A stretch of 10,450 bases of DNA, taken from positions 1-10,450 of the forward strand of contig JAYFPL010000216.1 of NCBI GenBank assembly GCA_034927775.1. Reading direction: 5' to 3'. Every line of letters starts with the position of its first letter. Positions within the stretch are counted from its first letter, which is position 1. The stretch comes from IOR16 sp034927775 (GTDB taxonomy: Bacteria; Bacillota; Clostridia; Peptostreptococcales; Anaerovoracaceae). The translations under genes were made by a program, and so were the position numbers. Under the pieces are notes generated by a model. The model saw only the letters and a program-made list of their open reading frames with translations. It did not search any database and was not told the DNA's origin. Below, in pieces: positions 6,597-10,450 of the stretch.

Positions 6597-6763
6597 GTAG
6601 CAACTTCGCTTATATGTCTTCCAAAATCTTCGTATCAGTTAAAATTGTTTTATATATGTCCACCTCTATTTTTTCTTTAAGCAAGGGATAATTTTTTCAT
6701 ATTTTTAAGGATTAAGGAACAGAAAGAGTTCATTTAGTGGTAGGGTATAGATTAGATTGAAAA

Positions 6764-6800
6764 AAAGAGAAAAAATATGCTGTGCCGATGACGGCACAGC
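6764..6800 (-). terminator. strong intrinsic terminator after the primase-helicase gene
   Basis: On the - strand GCTGTGCCG (6800-6792) pairs perfectly with CGGCACAGC (6787-6779) around a 4-base loop, followed by ATATTTTTTCTCTTTTTT. It lies 27 bases past the stop of the primase gene, so the downstream small-gene operon needs its own promoter. Confidence 0.92.
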
Positions 6801-6827
6801 AGTATTCTTGATATACACTTTATAAAA

Positions 6828-9458
6828 TCAGTCTTTTGGTGGTTCAGCATTGAACTTTCCAAAAGCATCCTCATATTGTTCAGCAGAATTAAACTTACCT
6901 CTTACCAGCTCATTATACTTCTTGATAAAATCACTTTCTGCGTAACTTGCCTTTGAAGCACATAAGTGCCCAACTGCGTTAAGCCCCACGTTCATATATT
7001 TTGTGTAGCCTTGCACCTTTTTGACTTCCGTAAACCCTTCTTTTTGATTGATTTCCTGAGTGAACTTCTTTTGGGTCCAGGCATACTCTCCATTAAATTC
7101 ACACCAATTCTCATAGCATTGGAATAACTCTTTACTTGTATGAGATACCTTTATTCCCTTAACATTGATTTCAACGCACTCTTTTATCCATTGGTCTAAT
7201 GGGCTCATATCTTCTGCATACTCCTTGATAATCTCCACCATTTCATCAGGCATGACTAATCCTTCCAGTTTATATAATCTGTAACCCTCAATGGCCCAAT
7301 TTAAGATACCCGATAACTCCTGTTCTAATTTTTCTCCAAACCCTAAATCAATTTTTTCTGTTGGGATTGTAACATTAAATGGAATTACTTTGAGCCTATT
7401 CCAGAGTGGTTGGTCTGTTCCTTTAATTTGAGGCCTGTAATTTGTATCTAAAATTATCTTAAAAAGTGCAGGAAATTCGATAGGTTCGTGGTTAAGGGTT
7501 CTGCAATTTATCATTCCACCGCCGGTCAAATTCTTAATTAGGCCTTCTGCAAGTTTGTCATCTTTTTCATTTTCACTTACACACACAATCCTTCTATCTC
7601 TAAGCCTTGCCAAGTCTGGTCTTGGTGCCCCCGCATTATGCCCTCTGGTGTCCATTATGGTCTGCTTTTCAGCAACCACTGCATAATCCCCCATAAGTTT
7701 GTGGATAGTCTTTACAATGGTGGTCTTGCCATTGTTTCCATTCTTGCCAAAGAGAATGAAGATTGATTTTTCCATATAATCTGAGGAAATGATATAGCCA
7801 ATGGCCTTTTGAAAATATCTCCTGACTTCCTCACTGGGAAGGACTGTTTCTATAAGGTCTGTCCACAGTGGACAGTCAGCGTTTTCCTCATAATCCACCT
7901 TTGCCATCTTGGTTTGATAAAATTCCCTGCTATGAGTGATAAAAGCCATATTCTCTAAGTCAAACACACCATTTTGAACATTGATAACATTAAGGTTGGC
8001 ATTGATTTTCTCAATCGTTTTCTGTTCTTTCTGTGTCTTAATAAAGTGATTTTTAGAGAAGTCTATCATTTCCATACAAGGCCTTTGGGTTTTCTTTTTA
8101 GAAGCGTAGTCAAATAACTCCAATGATTTTTCTTCTAAATAATCCTTTATATCTACTGCTAAAACACTTTGTCTAAAAAGATTATAGGCCTCATGCTTTA
8201 ACTGATAAAACACTTTTTCAGCGTACCCCAACAGCCTTTTATCATAGCATCTGTCCCAATATTGAGAATTCCAAGCAAGCCATTCATCACTATCGGGGAT
8301 GTAAATCAAATCTTCCTGATTGAATAGCCAAAACCTAACACCATTTGAAGAACTGTCGTAATCTCCGTGGGTAGTACTCATGACGTCTTTTTCCTGACCC
8401 CCAAAATTGATAATATACTTACACAGGAACTCATTTAATTTTGAATTAGTGGTAAGACAAAGGGTTTTATTTTGTGCCTGCACTTTCAAAAGATTGTTTT
8501 TGTAGGTCTGCATAACCTCGTCAAAATCAATAGATTGTTCTGTTTCTGTGTAACTATATCTATCCCAATCAAAAACCCTGTTACACCTTAAACTTGCTTC
8601 TGCTATTGTGTGCTGCACATAACCAGAAGATTTTTTGGATTTTCTTTTTTCATTCCACATACCAGACTTTAAGAACAGCCTTTCAGCCTGAATTGGTTGA
8701 TTGCCATTGAAATATAAGAGTAAACAAGCAAATGAAAAATCTGCTTCTGATTGTGAAGGGAAGGCTTTGATATATGTACCTGCTGTATCATCCCACTTTT
8801 CTACCTCATCCCATTTTCCTTCAAGAAAAAGTGACCCCTTTTTATTCTTTTTTAACTTCTCTAACACCTGTTCATCTGATTTCTCATACAGACCTTTACC
8901 CACCAGACCTGAATAATCTACTTTCTTAAGTAGGTGCTTTTCACACAATTCATTAAGCTGCTCCTGACAAGTAGCCATATAGGTATCATGACCTTCAATG
9001 ATATTTCCAGTACACACCATAAAGTGAGAGCAGTCATACACTTCTACTATTCCGTATTTATCGGAATGTTTATATCCCTCTGGTTTCTTCCCATTGACGA
9101 AGATATGAGTACCTAAACCACTTATAGAGGTTTCAGCATAAGTAGGGAATTGGCTTAGAATTTCTTTGTTTAATTCCTCAAACTTTTCCTTTTTATCTTC
9201 ACTATGACAATCTATATCTATGCAAGTAATATCTTCATTTACTAAACTTACCCCGATAGCAGCAACGGTACCGGCGGCGTAAGCCGCCTTCGCTGTGTCA
9301 AAATCCACTAGCCTATCAAAATCAGTAGGCCCTACACCTTTCATATCCAATAGGGATATAGGTTTTTTCTTTCCATCCTTTATAATAAAACTTGCCCACT
9401 TGCTTATCCTCGTTAAAAACACGGGAATTTTATCTAAATTTACCTTTGTTAAACCCAT
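6828..9458 (-). CDS. PrimPol-SF3 helicase replication protein (P4-type primase, D5 family)
   Basis: An 876-aa fusion replication protein of plasmids, satellites and integrative elements. The N-terminal archaeo-eukaryotic primase-polymerase domain (about 15-175) shows the metal-binding DID at D81/D83, the SGLGTH motif ending at H118 and an acidic EVYD at 139-142. A middle region includes the D5 N-terminal-type segment before the motor. The C-terminal superfamily 3 helicase has a Walker A FGKNGNNGKTT (about 569-579), an acidic Walker B-like stretch RRIVCVSENE, and the motif-C/sensor stretch LDTNYRPQIKGTDQPLWNRL leading to VIPF. Together these predict primer synthesis and hexameric 3'-5' unwinding at the element's origin. 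It starts at ATG 9458, preceded by AAAGGA at about ten bases, and ends just before a strong terminator. Repeat-rich DNA both upstream and downstream could hold its origin. All core motifs are intact. Confidence 0.92.
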   Translation of the reverse strand: MGLTKVNLDKIPVFLTRISKWASFIIKDGKKKPISLLDMKGVGPTDFDRLVDFDTAKAAYAAGTVAAIGVSLVNEDITCIDIDCHSEDKKEKFEELNKEILSQFPTYAETSISGLGTHIFVNGKKPEGYKHSDKYGIVEVYDCSHFMVCTGNIIEGHDTYMATCQEQLNELCEKHLLKKVDYSGLVGKGLYEKSDEQVLEKLKKNKKGSLFLEGKWDEVEKWDDTAGTYIKAFPSQSEADFSFACLLLYFNGNQPIQAERLFLKSGMWNEKRKSKKSSGYVQHTIAEASLRCNRVFDWDRYSYTETEQSIDFDEVMQTYKNNLLKVQAQNKTLCLTTNSKLNEFLCKYIINFGGQEKDVMSTTHGDYDSSSNGVRFWLFNQEDLIYIPDSDEWLAWNSQYWDRCYDKRLLGYAEKVFYQLKHEAYNLFRQSVLAVDIKDYLEEKSLELFDYASKKKTQRPCMEMIDFSKNHFIKTQKEQKTIEKINANLNVINVQNGVFDLENMAFITHSREFYQTKMAKVDYEENADCPLWTDLIETVLPSEEVRRYFQKAIGYIISSDYMEKSIFILFGKNGNNGKTTIVKTIHKLMGDYAVVAEKQTIMDTRGHNAGAPRPDLARLRDRRIVCVSENEKDDKLAEGLIKNLTGGGMINCRTLNHEPIEFPALFKIILDTNYRPQIKGTDQPLWNRLKVIPFNVTIPTEKIDLGFGEKLEQELSGILNWAIEGYRLYKLEGLVMPDEMVEIIKEYAEDMSPLDQWIKECVEINVKGIKVSHTSKELFQCYENWCEFNGEYAWTQKKFTQEINQKEGFTEVKKVQGYTKYMNVGLNAVGHLCASKASYAESDFIKKYNELVRGKFNSAEQYEDAFGKFNAEPPKD

Positions 9459-9662
9459 TCTATCAATATCCTTTCAATTTCAATCTTTCGTCAGGGTGAT
9501 ACTGTGGTTTTAACATTATCACCCAAATTATCTGTTGTCTTTACAGGCAAAACCCCTGTTTTGCCCTTCCTCAAGGTGAACTTGCCAATAGGAAGCACAC
9601 CCAAAATATTCTTTGAAAATACAGTCTTAAACACTATTTAGTAGGAAAGGTGATGTTAATAT

Positions 9663-9866
9663 TTAATGAGTAGCATAAAAAAATTTAGAAACCAAAACCA
9701 AATATGAAATCTTCTGACTTTTAACTCCACCTTTCTTACCTAAATGCCTTTCCATAGTGTCCTTTGGGGAAGAAAACAGGGTGTGCTTCCTTTTGTCAAT
9801 CTCACCCATTGTCACCCAAACTGCCTTTTTCCCTTGTCGTAGTTGGATTTTATCAAGGTGAAACAT
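9663..9866 (-). CDS. doubtful 67-aa basic protein
   Basis: An open frame from ATG 9866 (GTG 9872 is also in frame) lies 21 bases after the stop of the preceding gene, with AGGGTGAT very close to the ATG. The product is strongly basic (LRQGKKAVW, EIDKRKHTL, ERHLGKKGGVKSQK) and not one I recognise. Its beginning overlaps a long hairpin (9845-9885), and an internal stretch is part of an inverted duplication shared with 9575-9602, where the opposite strand would encode a similar GELANRKHT. It may be a small regulator, a decayed gene fragment or chance open DNA. Confidence 0.3.
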   Translation of the reverse strand: MFHLDKIQLRQGKKAVWVTMGEIDKRKHTLFSSPKDTMERHLGKKGGVKSQKISYLVLVSKFFYATH

Positions 9867-9885
9867 TATCACCCTGATAAAATCC
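9845..9885. repeat. long near-perfect hairpin downstream of the 166-aa gene
   Basis: GGATTTTATCA (9845-9855) and TGATAAAATCC (9875-9885) are perfectly inverted, and inside them GGTG/CACC (9857-9860, 9870-9873) extends the stem past one mismatch. It begins three bases after the stop codon of the upstream gene. No T-run follows on the - strand, so it is not a standard intrinsic terminator; an mRNA-stabilising structure or binding site is possible. Confidence 0.65.
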
Positions 9886-9887
9886 TG

Positions 9888-10388
9888 TTATTCAAACCTC
9901 TTGCAATACTCGTCAAAATCCTCTTGAATTTCCTTCGTGGGTCTATCACACCCATGAAAATGAGAGTAGAAAGTAGTGTGGTGGTTTCTTGCTAACAAGG
10001 TAAGCCATCCTGTATCTCCTAACAGCATAAAACCCATTTCACCAACGTAATCCTTTGTTTTGCTATGTAAAACTCCGTCACTGAAACAATCAGCCAAATC
10101 CTGAAAGCCCTCTTGAATTCTGTCTCTGCCTGCGTAGCCTGTAATAACTTGTGGTGTATCACCACCAAGAATTTGAACCCTAACCCAATAACAATTTTTG
10201 TTGTGGCATTTAATATCTAAGAGTTTCACCAGATAAACACCTGATAGCACGTTGTGACCCTTATTGTAGGAATAATCTACTGCATCTACATAAGTGAATT
10301 TTGTAGCCACAGGCTCATCCTTTACAACCACCTGATTTTCTGCACCCTTATTAAGGGCAGCAATTAAACTTACATCAACTTTTCTCAT
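9888..10388 (-). CDS. hypothetical protein, about 166 aa
   Basis: I do not recognise this gene. ATG 10388 is preferred, with GTGAGG upstream; GTG 10406 would add six residues. The protein is soluble, with no signal peptide or membrane segment. Visible features: a central strand-rich segment GVYLVKLLDIKCHNKNCYWVRVQILGG reminiscent of an OB-type beta barrel, a glycine-rich GEMGFMLLGDTGW, a histidine-rich NHHTTFYSHFHGCD near the C-terminus and an acidic-helical end IQEDFDEYCKRFE. The histidines and cysteines could bind metal, but no known motif is evident. It lies upstream of the primase gene on the same strand, separated by 429 repeat-rich bases, so a replication-accessory role is only a guess from context. 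Confidence 0.6.
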   Translation of the reverse strand: MRKVDVSLIAALNKGAENQVVVKDEPVATKFTYVDAVDYSYNKGHNVLSGVYLVKLLDIKCHNKNCYWVRVQILGGDTPQVITGYAGRDRIQEGFQDLADCFSDGVLHSKTKDYVGEMGFMLLGDTGWLTLLARNHHTTFYSHFHGCDRPTKEIQEDFDEYCKRFE

Positions 10389-10410
10389 ATCTATAAAAAT
10401 CCTCACTTTC

Positions 10411-10450
10411 TTTATCAGTGGGGCGGCACCGGTGCCGCCCCACTGATAAA
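10411..10450. repeat. perfect 40-bp palindrome at the window edge
   Basis: TTTATCAGTGGGGCGGCACC (10411-10430) is followed without a spacer by its exact reverse complement, reaching the last base of the window. It is far more GC-rich than its surroundings. On the - strand it lies upstream of the 166-aa gene and is followed by an A-rich rather than T-rich stretch, so it is not a typical intrinsic terminator for an upstream - strand gene. A + strand T-run could lie beyond the window. Confidence 0.95.

Larger units (their letters stand above)
9459..9887. repeat. repeat-rich region upstream of the primase, candidate origin or regulatory leader
   Basis: 429 bases between two genes, containing one doubtful small ORF. 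The pentamer GGTGA or its complement occurs eight times (9495-9499, 9520-area, 9575, 9649, 9802, 9812, 9857, 9869), several as facing pairs such as GGGTGATA (9494-9501) against TATCACCC (9517-9524). AACATTATCACCC is directly repeated at 9512-9524 and 9862-9874. A hairpin GGCAAAAC/GTTTTGCC spans 9546-9565. A 28-bp imperfect inverted repeat (24 matches) pairs 9575-9602 with 9779-9806. Iteron-like spacing is irregular; an origin or a folded 5' leader for the primase gene are both possible. Confidence 0.55.

Noticed and set aside
6614..6670. Tiny - strand frame starting with GTG after AGAGG, about 17 codons, upstream of the SSB-tailed gene
   Set aside because: Too short and without any conserved feature; the ribosome-binding-like bases overlap its start.
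8701..9513. Several + strand open frames inside or near the primase gene
   Set aside because: All are antisense shadows of the 876-aa gene without start signals.
1..10450. tRNA or rRNA gene as an attachment site
   Set aside because: I could not find a cloverleaf-like sequence or rRNA segment in the window by eye.

Overview
This is a low-GC Bacillota (Firmicutes) window, most likely from a clostridial relative. The evidence is the AT-rich composition, strong AAGG/GGGGTGA-type ribosome binding sites, and host genes of KdpE and YyaL type. The species cannot be named from the sequence.

Left part (1-2673) looks chromosomal. The possible last codons of a sensor kinase (kdpD-like) are followed by a complete KdpE-type response regulator on the + strand. 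A YyaL/SPATA20-type thioredoxin-domain gene converges on it from the - strand. That gene is broken: its first 54 codons can be read upstream, but a 20-bp insertion (2492-2511) falls inside the conserved GYS-TCHWCHVM motif, adding a stop and a frameshift and removing the thioredoxin CxxC from the remaining open frame.

From about 2674 to the right edge everything is on the - strand and looks like an integrated mobile element whose far end is outside the window. In window order it contains: a large serine recombinase ending 21 bp before the yyaL start; an intrinsic terminator; a small catalytic-domain-only tyrosine recombinase (FimB-sized); a resolvase-like protein with a C-terminal helix-turn-helix that has lost its catalytic residues; a repeat-dense intergenic region (5658-6004); a 106-aa protein that also looks like a catalytically dead resolvase fold; a 72-aa acidic protein ending in an SSB-like C-terminal tip (EDFPF); a terminator; an 876-aa PrimPol-SF3 helicase replication protein; a second repeat-rich intergenic region (9459-9887) with one doubtful small ORF; an unrecognised gene of about 166 aa; and a perfect 40-bp palindrome at the window edge.

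Working model (inference): an integrative mobilizable element, satellite or integrated plasmid. The PrimPol-helicase would copy it, the SSB-tailed protein may recruit host SSB-binding replication or repair proteins, the two inactive resolvase-fold proteins may regulate or provide structure, and the serine recombinase probably integrates and excises it. No relaxase, capsid, antibiotic-resistance or cargo gene is visible here.
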